NCBI GenBank assembly: GCA_046295175.1
Contig: JBKBNY010000010.1
Location: forward strand, 217,470-281,469
Direction of reading: 5' to 3'
Origin: JALOLV01 sp046295175
GTDB lineage: Bacteria; Bacteroidota; Bacteroidia; Cytophagales; Spirosomataceae
Length of the DNA: 64,000 bases
The notes under the pieces are model-generated. The model saw only the letters and a program-made list of their open reading frames with translations, did not search any database and had not been told where the DNA came from. The position numbers were made by a program, and so were the translations under genes. Below, one piece after another: positions 1 through 7,282 of this stretch (position 1 is its first letter; the number at the start of each line of letters is the position of its first letter).

Positions 1-4
1 TTAT

Positions 5-184
5 TTAGATATTTTCAACCACTACTAAGTGATTAACGGCATTAATCATACCTTGTAACGCAGGGTTCAATTCTTTCTCTACACTACGGTTGATTTTGCC
101 TAATCCCAAAGCTTTAATTGTAAGCTTTTGTACTTTTGGTCTATCTATCGTACTCTTAACTTGAGTTATTCTAACCTTTGCCAT
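5..184 (-). CDS. rpmD: 50S ribosomal protein L30
   Basis: I translated this 59-residue reading frame by hand. It starts MAKVRITQVKSTIDRPKVQK and has the L30 pattern of a beta strand, the IDRPKVQKLTIKALGLGKIN core and a final VNHLVVVENI strand. It is full length for bacterial L30. It follows rpsE, as in the spc operon, and is the last complete gene before the left edge, where rplO and secY would be expected. The start is the only ATG that gives the canonical N terminus. Confidence 0.95.
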   Translation of the reverse strand: MAKVRITQVKSTIDRPKVQKLTIKALGLGKINRSVEKELNPALQGMINAVNHLVVVENI

Positions 185-193
185 TTTGTGCTT

Positions 194-260
194 TGTTCAA
201 GGTTCAAAATTCAAAGTTCAAAGTTCTGATTATTGAACATTGAACGTCAAACATTAAACT
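194..260. repeat. spacer inverted repeat, 7-nt word GTTCAAA
   Basis: The rpsE-rpmD spacer is filled by quasi-repeats of a 7-nt word (GTTCAAG, GTTCAAA) followed by complementary words (TTGAACA, TTGAACG). The two arms, roughly 194-226 and 231-259, can fold into a long imperfect hairpin in the mRNA. Confidence 0.75.
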
Positions 261-263
261 ATT

Positions 264-770
264 TTACCCGTTGAATACTTTTGTCATCTTAACACTACGT
301 TGGAAAGCCACCGCGTGTGGGGCACGCATCTTGCTAAGTGCATCGATTGTTGCTTTTACAACGTTATGAGGGTTTGACGAACCTTTAGATTTCGCCAATA
401 CATTGTGAATACCTGCCGATTCAAAAACAGCACGCATCGCACCACCCGCGATAACACCCGTACCAGGTGCAGCTGGCTTAACGAATACGAAACCACCAGA
501 GAATTTACCGTGGATTTCGTGAGGAACTGTTTCGTTGATAACAGGAACAGATACTAAGTTTTTCTTTGCGTCTTCGATAGCCTTTGCAATAGCATCAGTA
601 ACTTCGTTAGCCTTTCCAAGACCTTGGCCAACAGTACCTTGTCCGTCGCCTAAAACAACGATGGCCGAGAAGCTAAAACGACGACCACCCTTTACCACTT
701 TCGCTACGCGATTGATGGCTACTACTCTTTCTTTGAGTTTTGATTCGTCAACTTTTGTTGCTCTATTCAT
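264..770 (-). CDS. rpsE: 30S ribosomal protein S5
   Basis: A 168-residue protein with the S5 double-stranded-RNA-binding domain (about residues 12-75, including the KVVKGGRRFSFSAIVVLGDG signature) and the C-terminal S5 fold (PAAPGTGVIAGGAMRAVFESAG, about 98-120). S5 sits at the decoding-site side of the 30S subunit and supports translational fidelity. Length and motifs are ordinary. It lies between rplR and rpmD in the standard spc order. Confidence 0.97.
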   Translation of the reverse strand: MNRATKVDESKLKERVVAINRVAKVVKGGRRFSFSAIVVLGDGQGTVGQGLGKANEVTDAIAKAIEDAKKNLVSVPVINETVPHEIHGKFSGGFVFVKPAAPGTGVIAGGAMRAVFESAGIHNVLAKSKGSSNPHNVVKATIDALSKMRAPHAVAFQRSVKMTKVFNG

Positions 771-783
771 TTTTATTTCTTTC

Positions 784-875
784 GTTCAAGGCTCAATGTT
801 CGAGGTTCAAGGTTCAAAGTTCAAGGTTTGAATAATAAACTTTGAACGTTGGACAAAGAACTCTAAACTTTGAAC
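784..875. repeat. spacer inverted repeat, 7-nt word GGTTCAA
   Basis: The rplR-rpsE spacer again consists of heptamer quasi-repeats (GGCTCAA, GGTTCAA, AGTTCAA) in the left arm (784-830) and their complements in the right arm (835-875), with a short AATAAT centre. It resembles the 194-260 element in word but not in exact sequence. Confidence 0.75.
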
Positions 876-884
876 TATTTAATA

Positions 885-1232
885 TTAGAAGTTCAAACCG
901 CCTTCTCTGGCACCTTCTGCCAAGGCTTTAATGTTTCCGTGGTACAAATAACCGTTACGGTCGAATACACAAGCATTAATACCTTTTTCGATAGCTTTTT
1001 CGGCAATTTTCTTACCTACTTCTTTCGAATTCTCGATTTTAACACCTTTTAATCCTAACTCTTTTGACGAAGCAGCTGCCAAGGTTACACCCTGAACATC
1101 ATCAATCAATTGAGCGTAGATTGTTGTATTTGAACGGTAAACCGACAAACGAGGTTTTTGTAATGAACCATTAACCTTGCTGCGGATTCTCCACTTGATT
1201 TTCTGTCTTCTTTCTGTCTTAACTTGTGACAT
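885..1232 (-). CDS. rplR: 50S ribosomal protein L18
   Basis: A 115-residue protein with the basic N terminus (RRQKIKWRIRSKVNG), the RLSVYRSNTTIYAQLIDD strand and the C-terminal FDRNGYLYHGNIKALAEGAREGGL signature of L18. L18 binds 5S rRNA in the central protuberance together with L5. It is complete and in canonical position between rplF and rpsE. Confidence 0.97.
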   Translation of the reverse strand: MSQVKTERRQKIKWRIRSKVNGSLQKPRLSVYRSNTTIYAQLIDDVQGVTLAAASSKELGLKGVKIENSKEVGKKIAEKAIEKGINACVFDRNGYLYHGNIKALAEGAREGGLNF

Positions 1233-1249
1233 TTTCTTATCAAGATTTT

Positions 1250-1316
1250 AGACTTTCAGAAGCAAGAAACAAGAACTTTTGAGATTCTTATTTCTTGTGT
1301 CTTACGTCTTTGGTCT
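1250..1316. repeat. spacer inverted repeat with CAAGAA-type words
   Basis: The left arm (1250-1275, AGACTTTCAGAAGCAAGAAA and on) pairs imperfectly with the right arm (1285-1316, TTCTTATTTCTTGTGTCTTA and on) around a TTTTGAGA loop. It fills the rplF-rplR spacer. Confidence 0.75.
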
Positions 1317-1324
1317 AACTAAAT

Positions 1325-1882
1325 TTATTTCTTACCAGCTGTTTTACCTGCCTTACGACGAACAACCTCACCAACGAAGCGAATACCTTTACCTTTGTAA
1401 GGCTCAACTTTACGAAGTGACTTAATTTTTGCCGCAACTAAGCCGATTAACTGCTTATCAATACCTTCGAGAGTAATCAATGGGTTCTTTCCTTTTTCCA
1501 TTGCAGTCGTAACTTTCAACTCAGATGGAACAACGAAATAAACATTGTGAGAGAAACCAAGGCTAAGGTCAAGAACGTTACCATTGTTTGAGGCTTTGTA
1601 ACCCACACCAATGATTTCCATGTCTTTTTTGTAACCACTGCTAACACCAACTACCATGTTATTAATCAAGGCACGGTATAAACCGTGTAATGCTTTATGG
1701 CGTTTTTGCTCGGTTGGTCTTTCTACTTTCAATTCAGAGCCTTCAACAGAAATTGTAATATCTGAGTCAACTTTCTGAGTAAGTGTACCCTTTGGTCCTT
1801 TTACAGTAACTTCGTTTGAAGCATCTACCGTAACTGTTACACCACTTGGAAGGGTAATAGGTTTTTTACCAATACGTGACAT
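1325..1882 (-). CDS. rplF: 50S ribosomal protein L6
   Basis: A 185-residue protein with the two L6 domains. It begins MSRIGKKPITLPSGVTV and ends with the L6 signature EPYKGKGIRFVGEVVRRKAGK. L6 binds helix 97 of 23S rRNA near the sarcin-ricin loop. Full length, canonical neighbours rpsH and rplR. Confidence 0.97.
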   Translation of the reverse strand: MSRIGKKPITLPSGVTVTVDASNEVTVKGPKGTLTQKVDSDITISVEGSELKVERPTEQKRHKALHGLYRALINNMVVGVSSGYKKDMEIIGVGYKASNNGNVLDLSLGFSHNVYFVVPSELKVTTAMEKGKNPLITLEGIDKQLIGLVAAKIKSLRKVEPYKGKGIRFVGEVVRRKAGKTAGKK

Positions 1883-1953
1883 TTTGTAATCAGTTTAAGG
1901 CTTCAAGACACTTTCGTGAGCACGAGTTGTCAAGAGCGGTCAACATTTAAGAA

Positions 1954-2006
1954 GTTTGAGTATTTGAGTTTAAAGTTTCTAATAATAAACCTCAAACTCA
2001 AAGTAT
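1954..2006. repeat. spacer inverted repeat TTTGAG/CTCAAA
   Basis: The left arm 1954-1978 and right arm 1987-2006 (GTATTTGAGTTTAAAGTTT against AAACCTCAAACTCAAAGTA) form a hairpin with an AATAAT-type loop. The right arm runs to the stop codon of rpsH, so the hairpin begins as soon as that gene ends. Confidence 0.75.
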
Positions 2007-2407
2007 TAATAAATATAGCAAAGAACTTCTCCACCTACTTTCAAGGCACGAGCTTCTTTGTCTGTCATAACACCTTTCGATGTTGAGATGATAGCAACAC
2101 CCAATCCATTCAATACGCGAGGGAGTTCTTCACTACCAGAGTACTTACGTAAACCTGGTTTTGAAACACGCTTCAATTCTACAATTGCCGATTGACGAGT
2201 AACAGGGTTGTACTTGAGTGCAATCTTGATTGTTCCTTGAGGACCTTCTTGCTCGAATTTGTAACTTTGGATAAAACCTTTATCGAAAAGTACTTGAGTA
2301 ATTGCTTTTTTGATGTTCGAAGCAGGAATCTCTACAACTCTATGTCTTGCCTTGATGGCATTTCTGATACGTGTAAGATAATCTGCTATTGGATCCGTTG
2401 TAACCAT
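2006..2407 (-). CDS. rpsH: 30S ribosomal protein S8
   Basis: A 133-residue protein with the S8 N-terminal domain (TDPIADYLTRIRNAIKARH) and the C-terminal signature ISTSKGVMTDKEARALKVGGE. S8 is a primary 16S rRNA binder and, in E. coli, the translational repressor of the spc operon. No S8-like regulatory site was recognised here. Confidence 0.97.
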   Translation of the reverse strand: MVTTDPIADYLTRIRNAIKARHRVVEIPASNIKKAITQVLFDKGFIQSYKFEQEGPQGTIKIALKYNPVTRQSAIVELKRVSKPGLRKYSGSEELPRVLNGLGVAIISTSKGVMTDKEARALKVGGEVLCYIY

Positions 2408-2479
2408 TTTCGCTATTTATTTTGGATACCTAAGCCAACATTGAGCAGTATCGCGGGCACGACTTTCTCAATTGGGCTG

Positions 2480-2487
2480 CAAAATTA
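2480..2487 (-). promoter_or_regulatory. possible internal promoter (-7 box) before rpsH
   Basis: Read on the minus strand the rpsN-rpsH spacer contains TAATTTTG, a perfect match to the Bacteroidota -7 box TAnnTTTG, followed by CAGCCC. Unlike most spacers of this operon this ~175-nt spacer has no large periodic inverted repeat. No clear TTG is present at the -33 position, so the promoter may be weak. Confidence 0.45.
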
Positions 2488-2583
2488 GTTAATCGAAATG
2501 AGAATTAAAAGAGAAAACTATGTTATTATTGAACGTTTAGAAAATATCTTTGATAAATCTAATACATTCTGATAATAATCAAA

Positions 2584-2853
2584 TTACCAAGAGGCTTTTG
2601 TAACGCCCGGAATCAAACCTTTACCTGCCATTTCGCGGAAAGTAACACGGTTGATACCAAACTTACGCATGTAACCACGTGGACGACCAGTCAATTTACA
2701 ACGATTGTGTAAACGTACCGGAGAGGCATTACGTGGTAACTTGTCGAGACCAGCGTAATCACCAGCTTCTTTCAAAGCCGCACGTTTAGCAGCATACTTG
2801 GCTACTGTTCTTTCTTTTTTTCTATCTCTTGCTTTTACTGATTCTTTTGCCAT
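2584..2853 (-). CDS. rpsN: 30S ribosomal protein S14, zinc-free type
   Basis: An 89-residue S14. It has the conserved RLHNRCKLTGRPRGYMRKFGINR block and ends with GLIPGVTKASW. Only one cysteine is present, so it lacks the two CxxC pairs of zinc-binding S14 and belongs to the longer zinc-independent form. It is 21 nt downstream of rplE. Confidence 0.96.
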   Translation of the reverse strand: MAKESVKARDRKKERTVAKYAAKRAALKEAGDYAGLDKLPRNASPVRLHNRCKLTGRPRGYMRKFGINRVTFREMAGKGLIPGVTKASW

Positions 2854-2874
2854 TGTTCTATCAGCTAAATATCA

Positions 2875-3423
2875 TTATTTCTTTGTACCTGCAAAGGGCA
2901 TTCCCAATGCTTTCAATAGTTCGTAGCTTTCGGCATCTGTTGGTGCAGAGGTTACGAATGTTATGTCCATCCCTTGAATTTTAGAGATTTTATCAATAGA
3001 AATCTCAGGGAAGATGATTTGTTCTGTTACACCAAATGTATAGTTACCACGGCCATCAAAGCCTTTGTCGCTAATACCTTTGAAGTCACGTACACGCGGA
3101 AGAGCAATTGTAGTAAGACGGTCAAGGAATTCGTACATTTTCTCGCCTCTCAACGTTACTTTAACACCGATAGGCATTTTTTCACGAAGTTTGAAGTTAG
3201 AAACGGCTTTCTTTGATAGCGTTGCTACGGCCTTCTGACCTGTAATTGTTGTGATTTCTTCGAGACTATTGTCAATCAATTTCTTATCACCAGTTGCAGC
3301 TCCAACACCACGGTTGATAACAATCTTCTGAAGACGCGGAACCTGCATGATTGATTTGTAAGCAAACTTTTCTTTCAAAGCCGCTACAACTTCATTTTGA
3401 TATTTTTCTTTAAGTCTTGCCAT
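2875..3423 (-). CDS. rplE: 50S ribosomal protein L5
   Basis: A 182-residue L5 with the LQKIVINRGVGAA motif near residue 30, the MPIGVKVTLRG segment and the GNYTFGVTEQIIFPEI block. L5 binds 5S rRNA in the central protuberance and contacts P-site tRNA. Complete, between rplX and rpsN. Confidence 0.97.
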   Translation of the reverse strand: MARLKEKYQNEVVAALKEKFAYKSIMQVPRLQKIVINRGVGAATGDKKLIDNSLEEITTITGQKAVATLSKKAVSNFKLREKMPIGVKVTLRGEKMYEFLDRLTTIALPRVRDFKGISDKGFDGRGNYTFGVTEQIIFPEISIDKISKIQGMDITFVTSAPTDAESYELLKALGMPFAGTKK

Positions 3424-3439
3424 TGTTAGTTAGACGTTT

Positions 3440-3489
3440 TAGTGGATTTCCGACCCACTATTCCAGCTTATCATTCCCGAATCGGGAAT
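3440..3489. repeat. two small perfect hairpins in the rplX-rplE spacer
   Basis: TAGTGG (3440-3445) pairs with CCACTA (3455-3460), and ATTCCCGA (3473-3480) pairs with TCGGGAAT (3482-3489). The word type differs from the AT-rich periodic repeats of the other spacers. Confidence 0.7.
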
Positions 3490-3495
3490 CACAAA

Positions 3496-3834
3496 CTATA
3501 TAAATTTACCTGTTGCTTTAGAATAACGTTGCAATTTGCCTTTGTCATTCAATTTGCGACCCGTACGAGTAGCTTCACCAGTCGAAGGGTCAACAACCAT
3601 AACATTTGAGATATGGATTGTACCTTCAGTTTCGATAAGCTCGCCTTGAGGATTTTGGCTTGTAGGCTTACGGTGTTTTTTGATGATGTTTACACCCTCA
3701 ACTTTCACACGTTGTTTTTCAGCTAATACCTCAATGATACGACCTTTCTTGCCTTTAGAGTTACCAGCGATTACCTCTACAGTATCGCCCGAACGTACGT
3801 GCAATTTTGGCTGTTTGTTGTATTTTCTTTCCAT
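3496..3834 (-). CDS. rplX: 50S ribosomal protein L24
   Basis: A 112-residue L24 with the KOW motif at the N terminus (VRSGDTVEVIAGNSKGKKGRI, about residues 14-34) and the downstream HRKPTSQNPQGELIETEG block. L24 initiates 50S assembly. Complete and in canonical order after rplN. Confidence 0.96.
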   Translation of the reverse strand: MERKYNKQPKLHVRSGDTVEVIAGNSKGKKGRIIEVLAEKQRVKVEGVNIIKKHRKPTSQNPQGELIETEGTIHISNVMVVDPSTGEATRTGRKLNDKGKLQRYSKATGKFI

Positions 3835-3848
3835 TGTCTTTGAAATTC

Positions 3849-3950
3849 GTTAATCGTTATTTTGTTAATTGTTATTGGTTAATTGTTAATTGTCTTCTAC
3901 AATGAGTAAACCATTACAATCACTATTAACATTAACTATTAACTTTCAAC
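3849..3950. repeat. spacer inverted repeat with GTTAATT words
   Basis: The left arm (3849-3892) is a run of GTTAATCG, GTTAATTG-like words. The right arm (about 3923-3943) carries TATTAACATTAACTATTAAC. The arms are separated by about 30 nt and pair imperfectly. It fills the rplN-rplX spacer. Confidence 0.75.
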
Positions 3951-3955
3951 CTTTT

Positions 3956-4324
3956 TTACAATACTTCTGGAGCCAATGAAACAATCTTCATGAATTGTTT
4001 CTCACGTAGTTCACGTGCTACCGGTCCGAAGATACGAGTACCGCGTGGCTCATCTTGGTTATTCAATAATACTACTGCATTGTCTTCAAAACGAATGTAC
4101 GAACCATCTTTGCGACGTACTTCCTTCTTCGTTCTTACTACAACTGCTTTAGATACAGTTCCTTTCTTCATGTTTGAAGAAGAAAGAGCCGATTTTACAG
4201 ATACGACGACCTTATCGCCGATTGAGGCATAACGCTTACGAGTACCACCCAATACACGGATAACAAGTACTTCTTTTGCTCCACTATTATCGGCAACGCT
4301 TGCTCTTGATTCTTGCTGTAACAT
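3956..4324 (-). CDS. rplN: 50S ribosomal protein L14
   Basis: A 122-residue L14. It begins MLQQESRASVADNSGAKEV and has the RFEDNAVVLLNNQDEPRGTRIFGPV block and the C-terminal KIVSLAPEVL. L14 sits at the subunit interface and contacts L19. Complete. Confidence 0.97.
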   Translation of the reverse strand: MLQQESRASVADNSGAKEVLVIRVLGGTRKRYASIGDKVVVSVKSALSSSNMKKGTVSKAVVVRTKKEVRRKDGSYIRFEDNAVVLLNNQDEPRGTRIFGPVARELREKQFMKIVSLAPEVL

Positions 4325-4334
4325 TGTTTTACTA

Positions 4335-4412
4335 TTTTTAGGCTGTTAGCTATTAGCCTTTAGTTATTAGCAATAGTGTTGATGCTAATCGCTAATTACT
4401 AATCGCTAAAAA
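4335..4412. repeat. spacer inverted repeat with TTAGC/GCTAA words
   Basis: The left arm (4335-4371) is built of GTTAGC, ATTAGC, TTTAG words and the right arm (4383-4412) of GCTAATC, GCTAATT, GCTAAAA. The loop is about 11 nt. This is one of the clearest examples of the spacer hairpins. Confidence 0.8.
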
Positions 4413-4421
4413 CAAAATAAA

Positions 4422-4676
4422 TTACTTCGCTTTCTCAACGATTTCTACTAATCTCCAACACTTGTTTTTGCTCAAAGGACGAGTCTCCATGATACGAACA
4501 GTATCGCCGATACCTGCTTCGTTTTTCTCATCATGGAACATAAACTTCTTAGTTTTGAGCATGAACTTTCCGTATTTCGGATGTTTTAGTTTACGTACAA
4601 CCGCTACCACACCAGATTTATCCATCTTGTTGCTAACGACTACACCTGTACGCTCTTTTCTGAGATTTCTTTCCAT
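4422..4676 (-). CDS. rpsQ: 30S ribosomal protein S17
   Basis: An 84-residue S17 beginning MERNLRKERTGVVVSNKMDK, with the KHPKYGKFMLKTKKFMFHDE core and the GDTVRIMETRPLSKNKCWRLVEIV signature. An in-frame ATG 36 nt upstream (4712) would add 12 residues, but that stretch lies in the spacer and contains its small inverted repeat (4693-4717), so the start at 4676 is preferred. Confidence 0.95.
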   Translation of the reverse strand: MERNLRKERTGVVVSNKMDKSGVVAVVRKLKHPKYGKFMLKTKKFMFHDEKNEAGIGDTVRIMETRPLSKNKCWRLVEIVEKAK

Positions 4677-4722
4677 TTTATTATGAATTGTAAATTGTGA
4701 AATACTATTCACAAATTATCTT

Positions 4723-4905
4723 TTAACGTGCATTCAATTCAGTCATCAATTTTGCAATCAATCTGCGAGATTCACGGATACGCAACGGGTTTTCGATTGG
4801 CGTAATCGCATGAGCAAATTGCAATTTCTGCAATCTGTTTTTCTCAGCAGCAATTTCTTCTTGCAATTTTTCTGCCGATAATGCTTTGATTTCTGACGTT
4901 TTCAT
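4723..4905 (-). CDS. rpmC: 50S ribosomal protein L29
   Basis: A 60-residue two-helix protein, MKTSEIKALSAEKLQEEIAA at the N terminus, with the FAHAITPIENPLRIRESRR signature of L29. L29 lies at the exit of the peptide tunnel beside L23 and forms part of the docking site for targeting factors. Complete. Confidence 0.96.
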   Translation of the reverse strand: MKTSEIKALSAEKLQEEIAAEKNRLQKLQFAHAITPIENPLRIRESRRLIAKLMTELNAR

Positions 4906-4911
4906 CTTATT

Positions 4912-5053
4912 TGATTTCGGATTTGAAACTTCTGATTGAGATTAAGCAATGTATGTGCTAATTTCTAATCTGAAATTTCTATTTAGATTCCGGAACTGGG
5001 AGTTGGAGCTGGATATTTCAAAATCCAAAATCCGAAATCCTAATTCCCAAATT
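4912..5053. repeat. two spacer inverted repeats, rplP-rpmC
   Basis: The 150-nt spacer holds two imperfect inverted repeats in tandem. In the first (4912-4979) the GATTTCGGATTTGAAAC-type arm faces GCTAATTTCTAATCTGAAA. In the second (4985-5053) CTGGGAGTTGGAGCTGGAT faces words such as AAATCCAAAATCCGAAATCC, and the pairing is weaker. Confidence 0.65.
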
Positions 5054-5058
5054 AAATA

Positions 5059-5487
5059 TTATTCTGCGTTTTCTTGGTAGTCACGACGAACTACAAACTT
5101 TGTTTTTACTGGCAATTTTTGAGCCGCTAAACGAAGTGCTTCGCTTGCTACTTCTAAAGGTACACCAGTTGCTTCGAATAAAATCGTACCCGGTTTGATA
5201 GATGCTACCCAGTATTCTGGAGCACCTTTACCTTTACCCATACGAACCTCAAGAGGTTTTTTGGTGATAGGCTTATCAGGGAAAATACGAATCCATACTT
5301 GACCTTCACGTTTCATTGCACGGGTAACCCCGATACGAGCGGCTTCAATCTGACGTGCAGTGATAAAGCCTGGCTCCAATGACTTGATAGCGAAAGTTCC
5401 GAAAGCTATCTCGTGTCCGCGAGTTGCAAGACCTTTGATTCTTCCTTTCTGTTGCTTACGGAATTTGGTTCTTCTTGGTTGTAACAT
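5059..5487 (-). CDS. rplP: 50S ribosomal protein L16
   Basis: A 142-residue L16 starting MLQPRRTKFRKQQKGRIKG, with the VWIRIFPDKPITKKPLEVRMGKGKG signature. L16 helps position the A-site tRNA and is needed late in 50S assembly. Full length, between rpsC and rpmC. Confidence 0.97.
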   Translation of the reverse strand: MLQPRRTKFRKQQKGRIKGLATRGHEIAFGTFAIKSLEPGFITARQIEAARIGVTRAMKREGQVWIRIFPDKPITKKPLEVRMGKGKGAPEYWVASIKPGTILFEATGVPLEVASEALRLAAQKLPVKTKFVVRRDYQENAE

Positions 5488-5510
5488 GACGCTAATTTAG
5501 TTCAATGTTA

Positions 5511-5556
5511 GAAGTTTAAGGCTTTAGGTTTCCAAAACCCCAAACTTAAAACTTTA
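5511..5556. repeat. spacer inverted repeat AAGTTTAAG/CTTAAAACTT
   Basis: The left arm 5511-5531 and right arm 5536-5556 pair around CCAAAA. It occupies the rpsC-rplP spacer, immediately after the rpsC stop codon. Confidence 0.75.
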
Positions 5557-6438
5557 TTATTTCTTACCTCCGCCTCTATTGTTATTTTGGCCGCCACGGT
5601 TATTGTTGTTACCGCCACGGTTGTTATTACCACCGCGGTTGTTGTTTCCACCACGACGATTATTGTTACGGTTACGGTCTCCACCTTCGCCGCCTTCGCC
5701 ACGTCCGCCACCTCTACGGTCATCGCGTCCGCCAGTACGTCTTTCGCCATCACCGCCTCTGTTTCCGCCTTCGTTTGCCGAAGAACCAGTTGCTGATGGG
5801 GTCAAGTCACGCTTACCGTAAACTTCACCTTTGAAAATCCATACTTTGATACCGATTTTTCCGTAAACTGTAAGAGCTTCAGAAATTGCGTAATCAATAT
5901 CGGCACGGAGTGTGTGCAATGGAATACGACCTTCTTTGTACATTTCGGTACGTGCCATCTCGGCACCTGCCAAACGGCCAGAGATTTTAACTTTGATTCC
6001 TTGAGCACCTACACGCATAGCAGCTTGGATAGCTTGCTTCATTGCACGGCGATAAGAAATACGAGCTTCAATCTGCTGTGCGATTGCCTCACCTACGAGT
6101 TTAGCATCAACTTCTGGACGTTTGATTTCGTAGATGTTAATTTGTACATCCTTACCAGTAAGTTTCTTTAACTCTTCTTTGATTTTATCGACCTCGTTAC
6201 CACCTTTTCCAATCACAACACCTGGGCGGGCTGTATGGATTGTCAAAGTGATTCTTTTTAGGGTACGCTCAATCACAACACGTGAGATTGCACCTTTAGG
6301 AATACGAGCTGAAATGTATTTGCGAATTCTTTCGTCTTCTACTAACTTCTCGGCGAAGTTCTTTCCACCATACCAGTTAGATTCCCAACCTCTGATATAG
6401 CCGAGTCTTAAACCGACTGGGTTAACTTTTTGTCCCAT
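5557..6438 (-). CDS. rpsC: 30S ribosomal protein S3 with RGG/Asn-rich tail
   Basis: A 293-residue S3. Residues 1 to about 215 are the normal protein: MGQKVNPVGLRLGYIRGWES N terminus, type II KH domain with PGVVIGKGGNEVDKIKEEL, and the C-terminal domain ending IKVWIFKGEVYGKRDL. Residues from about 224 to 293 are a low-complexity tail of Arg, Gly and Asn (GGNNNRGG repeated several times), which makes the protein roughly 60-80 residues longer than textbook S3. S3 lines the mRNA entry channel, so the tail would project near incoming mRNA. The tail is encoded without stops and ends in GGGKK, so it appears genuine. Confidence 0.95.
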   Translation of the reverse strand: MGQKVNPVGLRLGYIRGWESNWYGGKNFAEKLVEDERIRKYISARIPKGAISRVVIERTLKRITLTIHTARPGVVIGKGGNEVDKIKEELKKLTGKDVQINIYEIKRPEVDAKLVGEAIAQQIEARISYRRAMKQAIQAAMRVGAQGIKVKISGRLAGAEMARTEMYKEGRIPLHTLRADIDYAISEALTVYGKIGIKVWIFKGEVYGKRDLTPSATGSSANEGGNRGGDGERRTGGRDDRRGGGRGEGGEGGDRNRNNNRRGGNNNRGGNNNRGGNNNNRGGQNNNRGGGKK

Positions 6439-6459
6439 TAGTATTTACCTTTTTATATA

Positions 6460-6828
6460 TTATTCTGTTACTGGTAATTCTGCTGCTACTGCACTATCAA
6501 CTACAACTGTAAGGTGATGTGAACGCTTACGTACACGATAGGCACGTCCCTGTGGTGCAGGTCTTAGACGCTTCAACATACGACCACCGCCAACGAAGAT
6601 TTCTTTTACGAATAAATCTGCATCTTCTACTTTAACGTCTTCGTTCTTTTGCTGCCAGTTTGCAACTGCCGAAAGAAGAACCTTTTTGATGACTGGTGCC
6701 GCAGCTTGTGGCTGGTAGCTAAGAATACCCAAAGCATAACTTACCTTTTTACCTCTGATTAAATCAGCAACTAATCTTGCCTTTTGAGGTGAGGTAGGAT
6801 AATCGTTTAATTTTGCGACTGCTTCCAT
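6460..6828 (-). CDS. rplV: 50S ribosomal protein L22
   Basis: A 122-residue L22 with the LNDYPTSPQKARLVADLIRGK N-terminal motif and the C-terminal MLKRLRPAPQGRAYRVRKRSHH hairpin that lines the peptide exit tunnel. Complete. The 21-nt gap to rpsC is too short for a spacer hairpin. Confidence 0.97.
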   Translation of the reverse strand: MEAVAKLNDYPTSPQKARLVADLIRGKKVSYALGILSYQPQAAAPVIKKVLLSAVANWQQKNEDVKVEDADLFVKEIFVGGGRMLKRLRPAPQGRAYRVRKRSHHLTVVVDSAVAAELPVTE

Positions 6829-6836
6829 TTTTTTAT

Positions 6837-6918
6837 TTCGGATTGGGGATTTTGGATTTAGATTAGAGCAGTGATTTGTATCATTCGACTATCTACAATC
6901 GTAAATCCGCAATCCTTA
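6837..6918. repeat. spacer inverted repeat with GGATTT words
   Basis: The left arm (6838-6862: CGGATTGGGGATTTTGGATT) and the right arm (6895-6917: ACAATCGTAAATCCGCAATCC) pair imperfectly around about 30 nt. Words resemble those at 4912-5053. Confidence 0.65.
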
Positions 6919-7197
6919 TTATCTTTTACCTTTATCTTTTTTTGCTGCGTGCCCACGGAAATTACGTGTCGGGGCAAATTCTCCAAGTTTGTGTCCAACC
7001 ATGTTGTCGGTTACGTAAACTGGGATAAACTTATTACCATTATGTACGGCAAAAGTGTGTCCGATAAAATCAGGAGAAATCATCGAACGGCGTGACCAAG
7101 TTTTAATCACTGATTTCTTTCCTGAGTCATTCATTGCAACAACTTTATTCTCAAGGCGGTAATCAATGTATGGTCCTTTTTTAAGCGAACGTGCCAT
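6919..7197 (-). CDS. rpsS: 30S ribosomal protein S19
   Basis: A 92-residue S19 starting MARSLKKGPYIDYRLENKV, with the signature TWSRRSMISPDFIGHTFAVHNG and GHKLGEFAPTRNFRGH. S19 works with S13 in the 30S head. Complete, canonical position between rplB and rplV. Confidence 0.97.
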   Translation of the reverse strand: MARSLKKGPYIDYRLENKVVAMNDSGKKSVIKTWSRRSMISPDFIGHTFAVHNGNKFIPVYVTDNMVGHKLGEFAPTRNFRGHAAKKDKGKR

Positions 7198-7282
7198 GTT
7201 TTAAATTTCGATTTTTGAGTTTCGAGATTTGTTTTGAGTTTGTGATTGACAGAACCATTAAACTTACCTCGACCCCTGATTA

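Noticed and set aside
194..4412. Short periodic repeats in ribosomal spacers considered as CRISPR or VNTR loci
   Set aside because: Words are 6-8 nt, imperfect, without unique spacers, and arranged as inverted pairs rather than as direct arrays.
5579..5821. Plus-strand and alternative minus-strand frames over the S3 tail
   Set aside because: Low-complexity Pro/Leu/Arg or Val/Thr strings produced by the GGN/CGT codon repeats of the S3 tail; no independent signals.
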